Shown here: piece after piece, positions 8,444 through 17,672 of the stretch
Numbering within the stretch: position 1 is the first letter of the stretch
Layout: each line of letters starts with the position of its first letter
NCBI RefSeq assembly: GCF_003337435.1
Contig: NZ_QPJS01000004.1
Coordinates: 50,520 to 114,519, forward strand
Source of the DNA: Schleiferia thermophila
Lineage (GTDB): Bacteria; Bacteroidota; Bacteroidia; Flavobacteriales; Schleiferiaceae
Direction of reading: 5' to 3'
Length of the DNA stretch: 64,000 nucleotides
Notes under the pieces: generated by a model
Told to the model about the DNA's origin: nothing
The model's input: only the letters and a program-made list of their open reading frames with translations
Database searches by the model: none
Position numbers and translations under genes: made by a program

Positions 8444-10861
8444 ATGAAAAAAATTATATCTGTACTCATCATTACATTAGGTGTGACTGCTACGTTATTG
8501 GCGCAGAGACTCACAGTAACAGACGCGTTCACGGGGGAGCCTGTAGAGCGCGCTACGATTTCGAGCAGAGAACCTCGGTTGTTTACTTACACCAATATGC
8601 GGGGTCAGGCTGAAATTAAAGATTTTGCATCTGCATTGCAGATTGAAATCAGATTAATCGGGTATGAACCTCAGATATTTACGTTTGAACAGCTTCGTAA
8701 TCAAGGTTTTAAGGTATTGCTCAGGCCGTCAAACGTCAGCTTGGATCAGGTGACGGTTTCGGCTTCTCGTTTTGTAGAGCGCAGCCTTAATGTGCCGCAG
8801 CGCACTGTAAGCGTCGCGCAGAAAGACATCATGCTGCTTCAGCCGCAAACCGCTGCCGATTTGCTTGGGCAGTCAGGCGAGGTTTTTATACAGAAAAGCC
8901 AGCAGGCTGGCGGTAGCCCGATGATTCGCGGATTTGCTACCAACCGGCTGATGTACACGGTAGATGGTGTGCGCTTCAATACGGCTATTTTCCGCGGTGG
9001 CAATATTCAGAATGTGATCAATCTGGATCCATTTGTTGTGGAGCAGGCAGAAGTGATTTTTGGGCCCGGCTCCATTATCTATGGTTCGGATGCCATTGGC
9101 GGTGTAATGACGTTTCACACGCAGAATCCGGAGTTGTCCCTTGACGATGAGGTGATGGTATCAGGTAAAGTCATTGGCAGATACAGCTCGGCCAATCAGG
9201 AAAATACCGGACATCTGACGCTGAATGTGGGAGGTAAAACGTTTGCCTCACTTACTGCAATCAGTTATTTCAGATTTGATGACCTGCGAATGGGAAGTCA
9301 TGGACCTGATGAATATTTACGGAGGATTTATGCGACGCGAATAGATTCGACCGACAGGATTCTATACAATCCGGATCCACGCGTGCAAGTACCTAGTGGG
9401 TACGATCAGTACAACATCCTGCAAAAACTCAGATACAGGCCCTCTCATAAGTGGGATATCAGGTATGGATTTCACTACAGCGAAACATCGTCGTATTCGC
9501 GTTACGATCGGTTGCACCGATACAGGGCTAATGGTCTGCCCAACAGTGCTGAGTGGAACTACGGCCCACAAATCTGGATGATGAATCACCTGGCGGCCAC
9601 CCATCACGGCCAAACTGTTTTCTACGACCAAATGACCTTGAGCCTGGCTACTCAATTTTTTGAAGAGAGCCGTATCGACCGGTCTTTTGGACAAAATCGA
9701 AGACGCAACCGTGTGGAGCGGGTGATGGCACATTCGGCAAATGCAGATTTCGTGAAAAGGTTTCAAGAGGAAAATGCCCTGTATTACGGTCTGGAGTATG
9801 TTTGGAACGAAGTACACTCTACCGGTACTGATACGCGCATCAACACCGGAGTAACTGAGCCTGCTAGCTCGCGCTATCCCAATGCCGATTGGTTGACATA
9901 TGCAGCTTATGCCAAATACCAACATCGACTGTCGGATAAGTTGTTGTTGGAAGTTGGTTCCAGATTTACAGCTTTTGAGGTGTCGGCCGATTTCAGGCCA
10001 AATCTGGATTTTTTCCCTTTTCCTTTTGAGCAGGAAAATTTATCATTTAGCAATGTAGTGGGAAATCTTGGCCTGGCTTATAATCCGGATTCAAAAACAA
10101 AAATCAGTGCTCTGGTCAGTACTGGATTTCGGGCGCCCAATGTGGATGATATCGGAAAAGTTTTTGACTCTGAACCAGGTTCCGTGACCGTACCCAATCC
10201 AGACTTAAAAAGTGAATATGCCTACAACGGGGAACTGAGCGTGATCCGAACGTTTTCTGATCGAGTGAAAACTAGCATCACCGGATACTATACCTTTTTA
10301 AACAATGCATTGGTGCGGAGAAATTTTACCCTTAATGGTCAGGATTCGATTTTCTACGATGGACAATTGTCCAGAGTGCAGGCCATTCAAAATGCGGCAC
10401 AGGCAACTGTCTGGGGCGTACAGGCTCTTGTAGAACTGGAGCTGGGTAAAAGAGTGACTTTCAGTACGCAGGCCAATTATCAGAAGGGAGAAGAAGAGAT
10501 GGACGATGGTTCGGTCAGTCCATCACGCCATGCAGCTCCTTGGTTTGGGGTTAGCAGGCTTACCTTTAGAGCAAGCCGGCTGAATTTTCAGGTTTATGCT
10601 ATGTACAGCGGGGGCTTTACTTTCGACATGCTGAATGTAGAAGAACGCGGAAAACCAGAAATTTATGCGATAGATCCACTGGGTAGGCCATATTCTCCGG
10701 GCTGGTACACTTTAAACTTTAAATCCAATTATCAGCTAAACGGTCAGGTGGGCATTACTGCCGGATTGGAAAACATCACGGATCAGCGCTACAGACCTTA
10801 CAGCTCCGGCATAGTGGCACCTGGCCGAAATTTTGTATTTGCTGTGCGCGTATCTTTTTGA
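8444..10861 (+). CDS. TonB-dependent outer-membrane receptor
   Basis: 805 residues. A signal peptide ends near LLAQ (residue 21). A carboxypeptidase-regulatory-like beta sandwich (about 22-95) is followed by a TonB plug (about 105-235, with GGSPMIRGFATNRLMYTVDG and FGPGSIIYGSDAIGGV) and a 22-strand-type barrel ending in a C-terminal Phe (VRVSF). These receptors import scarce ligands such as heme, siderophores, vitamins or metals using energy from TonB-ExbBD. The plug wording is closest to the heme/hemoglobin-type receptors I know, but the ligand is inferred only weakly. No SusD partner follows, which argues against a glycan-uptake system. A good terminator lies 65 bases after the stop. Confidence 0.92.
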   Translation: MKKIISVLIITLGVTATLLAQRLTVTDAFTGEPVERATISSREPRLFTYTNMRGQAEIKDFASALQIEIRLIGYEPQIFTFEQLRNQGFKVLLRPSNVSLDQVTVSASRFVERSLNVPQRTVSVAQKDIMLLQPQTAADLLGQSGEVFIQKSQQAGGSPMIRGFATNRLMYTVDGVRFNTAIFRGGNIQNVINLDPFVVEQAEVIFGPGSIIYGSDAIGGVMTFHTQNPELSLDDEVMVSGKVIGRYSSANQENTGHLTLNVGGKTFASLTAISYFRFDDLRMGSHGPDEYLRRIYATRIDSTDRILYNPDPRVQVPSGYDQYNILQKLRYRPSHKWDIRYGFHYSETSSYSRYDRLHRYRANGLPNSAEWNYGPQIWMMNHLAATHHGQTVFYDQMTLSLATQFFEESRIDRSFGQNRRRNRVERVMAHSANADFVKRFQEENALYYGLEYVWNEVHSTGTDTRINTGVTEPASSRYPNADWLTYAAYAKYQHRLSDKLLLEVGSRFTAFEVSADFRPNLDFFPFPFEQENLSFSNVVGNLGLAYNPDSKTKISALVSTGFRAPNVDDIGKVFDSEPGSVTVPNPDLKSEYAYNGELSVIRTFSDRVKTSITGYYTFLNNALVRRNFTLNGQDSIFYDGQLSRVQAIQNAAQATVWGVQALVELELGKRVTFSTQANYQKGEEEMDDGSVSPSRHAAPWFGVSRLTFRASRLNFQVYAMYSGGFTFDMLNVEERGKPEIYAIDPLGRPYSPGWYTLNFKSNYQLNGQVGITAGLENITDQRYRPYSSGIVAPGRNFVFAVRVSF

Positions 10862-10925
10862 ACCATCAGGCCGCGTTGTGCAGTTGTACAAGTGATGCTT
10901 TCGTAGTTTTGAATTTTAGTCTAAT

Positions 10926-10956
10926 GCTGCCTCCTCAAAAGGAGGCGGCTTTCTTT
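10926..10956 (+). terminator. Rho-independent terminator after the TonB-dependent receptor
   Basis: GCTGCCTCC (10926-10934) pairs with GGAGGCGGC (10941-10949), with one G-U pair and a TCAAAA loop, followed by TTTCTTT. The 186 bases between this and the next hairpin hold nothing I recognise. Confidence 0.8.
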
Positions 10957-11142
10957 ATACCCGTGCAGGATTTTGCAGATTTGGAATCTTAAGGTACTGC
11001 ATTATCTCCTATTTTTTGAAATCATCGGGTAGAGATTACATTGAGATCAACATGGGAGCTTAAAATTCCAATTTTCTAAAACTCAAGGCAAAGATTGAAG
11101 GAAAGGATTTAAAGAGACAAAATCTCTGTCTCCACTAAACGT

Positions 11143-11182
11143 AAAAAAACCGTCTCTTAAAAAGAAGGAGACGGTTTTTTTT
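11143..11182 (-). terminator. Bidirectional terminator, mainly for the 11210-11653 gene
   Basis: AAAAAAACCGTCTC (11143-11156) pairs with GAGACGG plus T8 (11168-11182). Runs of A and T on both sides make it work on both strands; on the minus strand it lies 28 bases past the stop of the small secreted-protein gene. Confidence 0.85.
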
Positions 11183-11209
11183 GGAACAATTCCGCGCCCT
11201 TGGCCGAAC

Positions 11210-11653
11210 TTAAAAAATATTATTTACATCCCGGGCCCTCATCAGATAGTTTTGTGCATTGGAAGTTTTGCAAGCACATTCATCATTGGTAATGATAAAA
11301 GCATTTAGACCGGCCAGGCGTGAACTTAAGCATCCAGCCAGATAATAGGCAGTGTAGGGGCCAGCTGGTAATGTCTTATCTGTTCGGAGGAAGAATTCGT
11401 ATACCTTTCCATCTTCCAGCGGCCTGGTAGCTAAATAAATTCCCGAAACACGCTGCCCGCTTATTGAGGCCGAAGAGTGATATTTGAAGGTATTGCGATC
11501 GAACATATCCGAAGGGATACCGGTATGCATTTGTAAAAATTCAGTGACTTTTTCCTGACTAAATCGTTGCTCATCAGATTGAGCACCTGCAGGCTTAAAA
11601 ATAAATACGTATGCAATGACAAAAAGGGCTGAAAGTTGGACTTTTATTTTCAT
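11210..11653 (-). CDS. Small secreted protein, family unknown
   Basis: 147 residues with a clear signal peptide (MKIKVQLSALFVIAYVFIF, cleavage probably after PAGAQ). The mature part has an early EKVTEFLQMHTGIPSDMF helix, a beta-rich middle and three cysteines (GCLSS; ECACK). I recognise no domain. It has its own -7 box (TAAATTTG) and a strong terminator, so it is a monocistronic unit divergent from miaB. Confidence 0.7.
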   Translation of the reverse strand: MKIKVQLSALFVIAYVFIFKPAGAQSDEQRFSQEKVTEFLQMHTGIPSDMFDRNTFKYHSSASISGQRVSGIYLATRPLEDGKVYEFFLRTDKTLPAGPYTAYYLAGCLSSRLAGLNAFIITNDECACKTSNAQNYLMRARDVNNIF

Positions 11654-11673
11654 GTCTCAAGGAATTTATAGTA

Positions 11674-11681
11674 CAAATTTA
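11674..11681 (-). promoter_or_regulatory. -7 promoter box (TAAATTTG) for the small secreted protein
   Basis: Minus-strand TAAATTTG, 21 bases upstream of the ATG at 11653; matches TAnnTTTG. No -33 element was recognised. Confidence 0.5.
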
Positions 11682-11744
11682 CTAAGGACACTATAAATAC
11701 CCATTAAATAAAGCTGACAATATGTCACTAAAATGAAAGAAAAC

Positions 11745-11752
11745 TACCTTTG
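11745..11752 (+). promoter_or_regulatory. -7 promoter box (TACCTTTG) for miaB and the following cluster
   Basis: TACCTTTGCAG here is identical over 11 bases to the box before rplU. It lies 20 bases upstream of the miaB ATG. No -33 TTTG is evident. Confidence 0.6.
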
Positions 11753-11772
11753 CAGAAAATCTGAAGGCAAGT

Positions 11773-13218
11773 ATGCATCATTACGGAAACAAAATCATAG
11801 ACGAAAGCAGGCAAGGGGAAGCCTTGATGTTGGAATCAGAAGGGCATAAAAAATTATATATAGAAAGCTATGGATGTCAGATGAATTTTTCTGACAGTGA
11901 AATAGTGGCAAGTATTCTTGCCGGCGAGGGATATTCCACTACAAAAAATCCTGAAGATGCAGATCTTGTATTGCTTAATACCTGCTCCATTCGCGAAAAG
12001 GCTGAGCAAACTGTACGAAACCGATTGTCGCACCTTCAATATTTAAAAAAAACAAAGCCTGCCGTAAAAATCGGCGTGCTGGGCTGTATGGCAGAGCGCA
12101 TCAAGGACAAGCTCCTAGATGAGGAGAAGCTGGTGGATCTGGTGGTCGGACCAGATGCGTATCGAGATCTCCCTGAATTGCTTAAAGAGGTAAACGACGG
12201 CCGAAAGGCGGTAAATGTGATTCTGTCGAAAGAAGAAACCTATGGAGATATAAATCCCGTACGACTCGGTGGCAACGGCATATCAGCATTTATTTCAATC
12301 ATGCGCGGATGCGACAATATGTGCACCTTTTGTGTAGTGCCATTTACCCGTGGTCGGGAGCGAAGCCGAAATCCTCAATCCATCATCGAAGAGGCAGTAC
12401 AGTTACAGGATGCTGGATATAAAGAAATTACTTTACTTGGTCAGAACGTAGACTCATATCTTTGGTATGGCGGAGGTCTGAAAAAAGATTTTGCTAAAGC
12501 ATCGGAAATAGCCAGAGCATCTGCCGTCAGATTTGCGGAATTGCTGCGTAGGGTGGCAGAGGCTGTGCCCGGAATGCGCATCAGATTTAGCACTAGTAAT
12601 CCCCAGGACATGACAGAGGATGTGCTGTATACTATAGCTGAATATCCAAATATCTGCAAATACATACACCTCCCGGTGCAGAGTGGTAGCAGCCGTATTT
12701 TAAAGGCCATGAACCGAGGTCATACCCGAGAACAGTACATGGAGCTGATCGAAAAAATCCGCAGCATAATCCCTGATTGCGGGCTTTCGCACGATATGAT
12801 TGCCGGATTTCCGGGTGAAACGGAGGAAGACCACCAAGACACATTATCGCTGATGGAATTTGTAAAATACGATTTCGGATATATGTTTAAATATTCTGAA
12901 AGACCAGGTACCTATGCGGCCAGGCACCTCAGGGACGATGTGCCAGATGAGGTAAAAACCAGAAGACTAAACGAAATCATAGACCTGCAGCAGAAACATT
13001 CCCTCTACAGAAACCAGCAGCACTTAGGCAAGACGGTGGAGGTGCTGGTCGAAGGTACTTCACGTAAGTCCGAAGATCACTGGTTTGGCAGAACTACTCA
13101 AAATACAGTAGTAGTATTCCCAAAAGAACAAGCGAAACCCGGTGATAGAGTATGGGTAACTGTTGAATACTGTACGTCGGCCACGTTGCTAGGAAAATTA
13201 GCCAGTTTATCATGTTGA
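11773..13218 (+). CDS. miaB: tRNA-2-methylthio-N6-dimethylallyladenosine synthase
   Basis: MiaB is a radical-SAM enzyme that adds a methylthio group to i6A37 of tRNAs reading UNN codons. In this 481-residue protein the N-terminal UPF0004 domain carries the auxiliary-cluster cysteines C35 ([12 protein letters not shown]), C71 ([10 protein letters not shown]) and C105 (GVLGCMAER). The radical-SAM motif CxxxCxxC is C180, C184, C187 ([19 protein letters not shown]). A TRAM RNA-binding domain ends the protein. [18 protein letters not shown] and LLGQNVDSY favour MiaB over RimO or MtaB. An alternative start is M20 (11830). The last 7 bases overlap the start of the next gene, suggesting coupled translation. 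Confidence 0.96.
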   Translation: MHHYGNKIIDESRQGEALMLESEGHKKLYIESYGCQMNFSDSEIVASILAGEGYSTTKNPEDADLVLLNTCSIREKAEQTVRNRLSHLQYLKKTKPAVKIGVLGCMAERIKDKLLDEEKLVDLVVGPDAYRDLPELLKEVNDGRKAVNVILSKEETYGDINPVRLGGNGISAFISIMRGCDNMCTFCVVPFTRGRERSRNPQSIIEEAVQLQDAGYKEITLLGQNVDSYLWYGGGLKKDFAKASEIARASAVRFAELLRRVAEAVPGMRIRFSTSNPQDMTEDVLYTIAEYPNICKYIHLPVQSGSSRILKAMNRGHTREQYMELIEKIRSIIPDCGLSHDMIAGFPGETEEDHQDTLSLMEFVKYDFGYMFKYSERPGTYAARHLRDDVPDEVKTRRLNEIIDLQQKHSLYRNQQHLGKTVEVLVEGTSRKSEDHWFGRTTQNTVVVFPKEQAKPGDRVWVTVEYCTSATLLGKLASLSC

Positions 13219-13619
13219 GAAGTCTAATAGGAACCTTGTTGGTACTGAATTGCAGCAATACAGTATTTGCCCAGAAACTGGAAGACGGAAAATGGGTCGA
13301 TGACAATCTTACCTTCAAGGTCGTATACGAAAACATAAGAAAAGCAGGAGAGTTACAGCTGTGCATCGCAAACTTGGAAAATGATTTGTGCATTGGCAAT
13401 CTGATGACTCCATTCGAGGTGTTTGTTTACGACCGAAAAGATTCGCTCATTTGGAGCTCGATCTGGACTGGTACCAACATGCAGCTAAAGTTTAAAAAAC
13501 GGTTGCCCATGGCAGCTAAAGTACACATCAAGGCCAAAGTCCCCTATGTGATCAATAAACTTACAACTACTAGGATATACCAGCAAAGTCCCCTGGAACT
13601 CTTATACGTAATTCAATGA
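13212..13619 (+). CDS. Small secreted protein in the miaB cluster, family unknown
   Basis: 135 residues with a short signal peptide ([17 protein letters not shown]). The mature domain is beta-rich ([21 protein letters not shown], then [19 protein letters not shown]) with two cysteines. No family recognised. It overlaps miaB by 7 bases and the next gene by 4 bases (ATGA), so it is translated as part of the cluster. A periplasmic role near the LptE protein encoded two genes downstream is possible, but that is guilt by association only. Confidence 0.65.
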   Translation: MLRSLIGTLLVLNCSNTVFAQKLEDGKWVDDNLTFKVVYENIRKAGELQLCIANLENDLCIGNLMTPFEVFVYDRKDSLIWSSIWTGTNMQLKFKKRLPMAAKVHIKAKVPYVINKLTTTRIYQQSPLELLYVIQ

Positions 13620-14911
13620 GCAACCTTCAAGATATAAAAAACAGGTTTGGCATTATAGGTAACTCCCCCTTACTGGACCGAGCCATTGAGAAAGCAGTTC
13701 AGGTGGCCAATACAGATATTTCGGTCTTGGTGACAGGGGAGAGTGGGGTAGGTAAAGAAAACATTCCCAAGATCATTCACTCTCTATCGCACCGAAAACA
13801 CAATTCGTACATAGCCGTAAACTGTGGAGCAATCCCGGAAGGAACGATTGACTCCGAGCTATTTGGACATGAGAAGGGAGCCTTTACCGGTGCATTGGCC
13901 ACTCGAAAGGGCTATTTTGAAGAGGCAGATGGAGGCACCATTTTTCTGGACGAGGTAGCAGAGCTGCCACTTCAGACTCAGGTGAGGCTGCTTCGAGTGT
14001 TGGAAACCGGAGAGTTTATAAAAGTAGGCTCTTCAAAAATACAGAAAACCGATGTGCGGATAGTAGCAGCTACCAATGTAAACATGCTCGAAGCTATTCA
14101 AAAACATAAATTCAGAGAAGATCTCTACTATCGCCTCAACACAGTGGAAATCCACCTCCCACCCCTTAGGGAGAGGCAAGAGGACATACCATTATTGTTT
14201 CGAAAATTCTGCGTTGATTTTGCTGAAAAATATCGGAGACCTCCTGTCAGACTTTCCAAAGAGGCAGAAGACATCTTAAAAAACTACCGATGGCCGGGCA
14301 ACATACGACAATTGAGAAATCTGGCTGAGCAAATTTCAGTAGTCGAAACAGGAAAAGAAATAACACCCTCAGTCCTTAAGTTGTACCTTCCGGATATCGA
14401 TAAAGCAAACCTACCGACTTTAATTCCCAATCAAAATACTTCAAGTGCTGATTTTGCCAGCGAGAGAGATATTTTGTATAAAATTTTATTTGATATGCGC
14501 AACGATATCAATGATTTAAAAGCCATTACACTTGAACTCATAAAATCAACCGCATCCGGTACCACCGGATTTGCAGAAGAAAATGCAAGTCTTATTCAAA
14601 AAGTTTTCAAAAATTCTGAGAAATTACAAGGGACTTACGGAACTCAAAATCAAGGCAACATTGTCATAAAAGAAAATCTGACTCCATCGAATCCAACAGT
14701 GAAGCCACTTGAAATTCAGACTAATGAGGATTATGAAGAAGCTGAGGTGGAATCTTTTGATAATGAAGTACTTTCACTTGAAAAAATCGAAGTGGAAATG
14801 ATCAAAAAAGCACTTGAAAAACACAATGGAAGACGAAAATTAGCAGCCGAAGAGCTAGGAATTTCAGAAAGAACCCTCTATCGGAAAATTAAACAATACA
14901 ATCTACAATGA
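13616..14911 (+). CDS. Sigma-54 interacting transcriptional activator without a receiver domain
   Basis: 431 residues. The AAA+ domain starts almost at the N-terminus: Walker A GESGVGKE (41-48), the sigma-54 loop GAFTGA (88-93), Walker B GGTIFLDE (106-113) and an RxxF/R-finger region (FREDLYYRLNTVEIHLPPLRE). A long variable linker (about 265-385) leads to a Fis-type helix-turn-helix (KLAAEELGISERTLYRKI) at the C-terminus. Most relatives have an N-terminal sensor or receiver domain; this one has none, so it is either constitutive or controlled by a partner or by expression. Walker A reads GKEN rather than the usual GKE(L/V). It is ATGA-coupled to the gene before and overlaps lptE by 4 bases. 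A sigma-54 promoter was not found by eye. Confidence 0.9.
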   Translation: MSNLQDIKNRFGIIGNSPLLDRAIEKAVQVANTDISVLVTGESGVGKENIPKIIHSLSHRKHNSYIAVNCGAIPEGTIDSELFGHEKGAFTGALATRKGYFEEADGGTIFLDEVAELPLQTQVRLLRVLETGEFIKVGSSKIQKTDVRIVAATNVNMLEAIQKHKFREDLYYRLNTVEIHLPPLRERQEDIPLLFRKFCVDFAEKYRRPPVRLSKEAEDILKNYRWPGNIRQLRNLAEQISVVETGKEITPSVLKLYLPDIDKANLPTLIPNQNTSSADFASERDILYKILFDMRNDINDLKAITLELIKSTASGTTGFAEENASLIQKVFKNSEKLQGTYGTQNQGNIVIKENLTPSNPTVKPLEIQTNEDYEEAEVESFDNEVLSLEKIEVEMIKKALEKHNGRRKLAAEELGISERTLYRKIKQYNLQ

Positions 14912-15417
14912 AACGCATAGCCACTTACACAGTTAGTATGCTTTTGATTATCTTTCTAATGACTAACTGTTCGGGAGGATATTCGTTTACAGGTGGAGAT
15001 GTGGGAGAGGCCAAAACTTTTTCGGTCGATTTATTTCCGAATTATGCACAAATCATCAATCCGAATTTAAGCCTTTTGTTTACCGAAAAGCTTAAAGACA
15101 TTATCCTTCAGCAGACACCCTTAAAATTAAAAGAAGAAGATGGAGATTTACATTTCGAAGGTTCAATAGTTGAATATTCATTTACACCTCTGGCACCACA
15201 GGGCAATCAGGCAGCCGCTCAAACCAGACTCACCATATCGGTCAAGGTTCAATTTACCAATAGACTTGACAGCAAAAAAAATTTTGAAGAAAGATTTTCA
15301 AGGTTTGTTGACTTTCCTGCAGATGTTAACTTAGCAGCCATTGAAAATCAGCTCATTGATCAAATAAACAGAGAGCTGGCCGAAAATATCCTGAACCGGG
15401 CCATAGTGAATTGGTAA
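14908..15417 (+). CDS. lptE: LptE-family LPS assembly lipoprotein
   Basis: LptE is the outer-membrane lipoprotein that plugs and helps fold LptD, the LPS inserter. This 169-residue protein has a lipobox (FLMTNC, lipidated Cys at residue 21) followed by [23 protein letters not shown] and, at the end, [11 protein letters not shown]. These match the Bacteroidota LptE family as I remember it. The sequence is strongly diverged from proteobacterial LptE, so the symbol rests on the family name. It overlaps the sigma-54 activator gene by 4 bases and is followed 1 base later by the next gene, giving tight operon structure. Confidence 0.85.
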   Translation: MKRIATYTVSMLLIIFLMTNCSGGYSFTGGDVGEAKTFSVDLFPNYAQIINPNLSLLFTEKLKDIILQQTPLKLKEEDGDLHFEGSIVEYSFTPLAPQGNQAAAQTRLTISVKVQFTNRLDSKKNFEERFSRFVDFPADVNLAAIENQLIDQINRELAENILNRAIVNW

Positions 15418-15418
15418 G

Positions 15419-17305
15419 ATGCATAGAATCAATCAAATAATACAAAACCCGGATTTAATTCAACCGGACGATTCTGACTTGCTTAAGCAATTCTGTGCCC
15501 GTTATCCATACTGTTCTGTTGCACAATTGCTGTATGCCTATTTACTAAATAAGCAGGAAAACTATCATTTTAATGCTCAGTTAAAAATTGCTGCTGTGGT
15601 CGTCAACAGCCGTTCCAAGTTGTTTGATTTCATACATGGCAATACTAAAGTCAAGGTAACGAAGTATCATGAAGAACCGGTCTATGTGCAAGATAGCGAT
15701 AAAACAGATGATTTACCTAGTCAAACATCCCCTGACTACCACGAATGGGAAACTTTGAAAAATATACCCCCTAAGCCTATTCCCGAAAAAGAAAACATTT
15801 TCCAAGAGATATCTTTTGACTATGATGGAAATGAAAAGGCATTATCATCTGAATTTCAAGACGAAAACAGAAAAGAATCCACTGGACCGGAAAAAACGGA
15901 AATCTTCAGTGAATCTTCCAAGAAATCTGCTCCAGTAGAGATAAATTCAGACGGTGCAACCAATGACCAAAAAAATGAAGAAACATCCAGTAATAGGACC
16001 GAACCAGATGTAGATGAACTTAAGCGCAGGATACTCGACAAATTCAAAACATCGAAAGAGATACCAGAGCAAACCAATGAGGTAACCCCCCAAATAAATA
16101 CTTCAGATAAAAATAAAATCGACCAAAAAACTGAAAAAACAGAATCTATTAAATCCGAAAAGGATAAAAAAACAGAGTCTGCTGATGAACAAATAGAAAA
16201 GATTACAAAGCAAACTTTTGAAAAAACTGATAAAGAAAAAACACAAATCAATTCGGCAGTTTATAATCCACCTAAAAAAGATGCATCTTCATCCGATAAT
16301 CCTGAATTGGTAAAAATAAAAGAGAGAGCATCGAAAATTCTTGAAACATTAGAGAGACTTAAACATAAATATAGTGCAATTGCCAAAAATAAGGATGATA
16401 ATCATTTACAATTAGAAATCAATCAAAAAACGAATATTACAACAGATGAGAATCAAAAAGAACACGCGGAGCAATTAAACAATGATCTAAGTAAACCGTT
16501 GCAGGAGGATGTATCAGATCCTGTCAATTCCAAAATAATTACTTCTGTTGAGAGTAGTACAAAAATTGAAAATATTACACACGAAAAAACGCAAACATCA
16601 CATCTGGAATCAGATGTCTCTGAAACTGTTCCAATCAGGGAAAGTTATTCTTCTGAATATGATATTTTTGATCTAATAGATCACAAAGATTCCCCATCCT
16701 ATGGAGGTGATGAAGATATAACTGAGGCGTCGATAGAAATCGAGGACAATGAATCGGCTATAGAATTTGTTTTTGATACACAACCCAGCGAATCAAATGA
16801 ACCGGATAATTTCGCACATATTCCTGTTGAAACTTCCGAAACAGAACTTCCTCAAAAATCCTCCGTGAAGGAATCAGAGTCAGAACCTCAAGACGATATT
16901 TTTACGAAATGGATATTAAAAATAGCCGACAGTAATGTTGATGAAAACCATCGTACTAAACAGGCTTCAGAAACAGAAATAAATCAAAATCAGGGAATAT
17001 TTCAAAAAAATTCTGAAGCAGATCCAAAAAGACAGGAAAAACTAAAAATAATTGATAATTTTCTCTCCGGAAACATACAGATAAAGCCACGAACATTGAC
17101 AAAAAGCACAGAAGATATCAAAGATCTCTCTGCTAAATATACCTTTACATCTCCGGATTTAATGACGGAGACCCTAGCTGAATTATATATTTCTCAAGGA
17201 CATATTGACAAAGCCATTCAGGCCCTGGAAATTTTAAAGTTGAAAAATCCGGAAAAAAGCAGTTACTTTGCCCGCCAAATACAGGAATTAAAAAAGAAGA
17301 AATAA
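15419..17305 (+). CDS. Large disordered protein with a C-terminal TPR-like segment, between lptE and secG
   Basis: 628 residues. The N-terminal ~75 residues are ordered ([26 protein letters not shown]). Residues about 90-535 are a charged low-complexity region rich in Glu, Lys, Ser, Thr and Asp, with AT-rich coding sequence. A short helical pair ends the protein ([37 protein letters not shown]), resembling one tetratricopeptide repeat. There is no signal peptide or membrane helix. From memory, a protein of this layout is common between lptE and secG in Bacteroidota but has no assigned function. It is separated from lptE by 1 base and from secG by 1 base. Confidence 0.75.
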   Translation: MHRINQIIQNPDLIQPDDSDLLKQFCARYPYCSVAQLLYAYLLNKQENYHFNAQLKIAAVVVNSRSKLFDFIHGNTKVKVTKYHEEPVYVQDSDKTDDLPSQTSPDYHEWETLKNIPPKPIPEKENIFQEISFDYDGNEKALSSEFQDENRKESTGPEKTEIFSESSKKSAPVEINSDGATNDQKNEETSSNRTEPDVDELKRRILDKFKTSKEIPEQTNEVTPQINTSDKNKIDQKTEKTESIKSEKDKKTESADEQIEKITKQTFEKTDKEKTQINSAVYNPPKKDASSSDNPELVKIKERASKILETLERLKHKYSAIAKNKDDNHLQLEINQKTNITTDENQKEHAEQLNNDLSKPLQEDVSDPVNSKIITSVESSTKIENITHEKTQTSHLESDVSETVPIRESYSSEYDIFDLIDHKDSPSYGGDEDITEASIEIEDNESAIEFVFDTQPSESNEPDNFAHIPVETSETELPQKSSVKESESEPQDDIFTKWILKIADSNVDENHRTKQASETEINQNQGIFQKNSEADPKRQEKLKIIDNFLSGNIQIKPRTLTKSTEDIKDLSAKYTFTSPDLMTETLAELYISQGHIDKAIQALEILKLKNPEKSSYFARQIQELKKKK

Positions 17306-17306
17306 A

Positions 17307-17627
17307 ATGTTGACGTTTTTGGTTGTACTCACAGTGCTGGTTTGCATCCTTTTGATTGTGGTAGTAATGGTTCAGAATCCGAAAGGTGGGGGGCTTTCCT
17401 CTGCTTTCGGCAGCAGTACCACCAATTTGTTTGGAGGCGTACAGAAATCCACTGATTTCCTCGATAAAGCCACCTGGACGCTTTCCATAATCCTGGTCGT
17501 GCTTGTGCTCATGATCAATATTTCTACCGGCATTAACGATGAGGATACAGAGGTGAAAAGCCAAATTACAGAGGCAGTTGATCTCCCTGTGCAAGCTCCA
17601 GCTTCAGGACCCGAGCAAAATCCTTAA
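17307..17627 (+). CDS. secG: Protein translocase subunit SecG
   Basis: SecG is the small accessory subunit of the SecYEG channel in the inner membrane. The 106-residue protein has two membrane helices, about residues 2-22 (LTFLVVLTVLVCILLIVVVM) and 52-72. Between them is the SecG signature VQNPKGGGLSSAFGSS. The C-terminal tail is acidic and proline-containing. The length is normal for the family. A 7-bp stem (CAATCCT 17632-17638 with AGGATTG 17648-17654) lies between it and der, with no T-run. Confidence 0.94.
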   Translation: MLTFLVVLTVLVCILLIVVVMVQNPKGGGLSSAFGSSTTNLFGGVQKSTDFLDKATWTLSIILVVLVLMINISTGINDEDTEVKSQITEAVDLPVQAPASGPEQNP

Positions 17628-17672
17628 TTAACAATCCTGTGTGTTTGAGGATTGAAACGATAACCTCGACCA

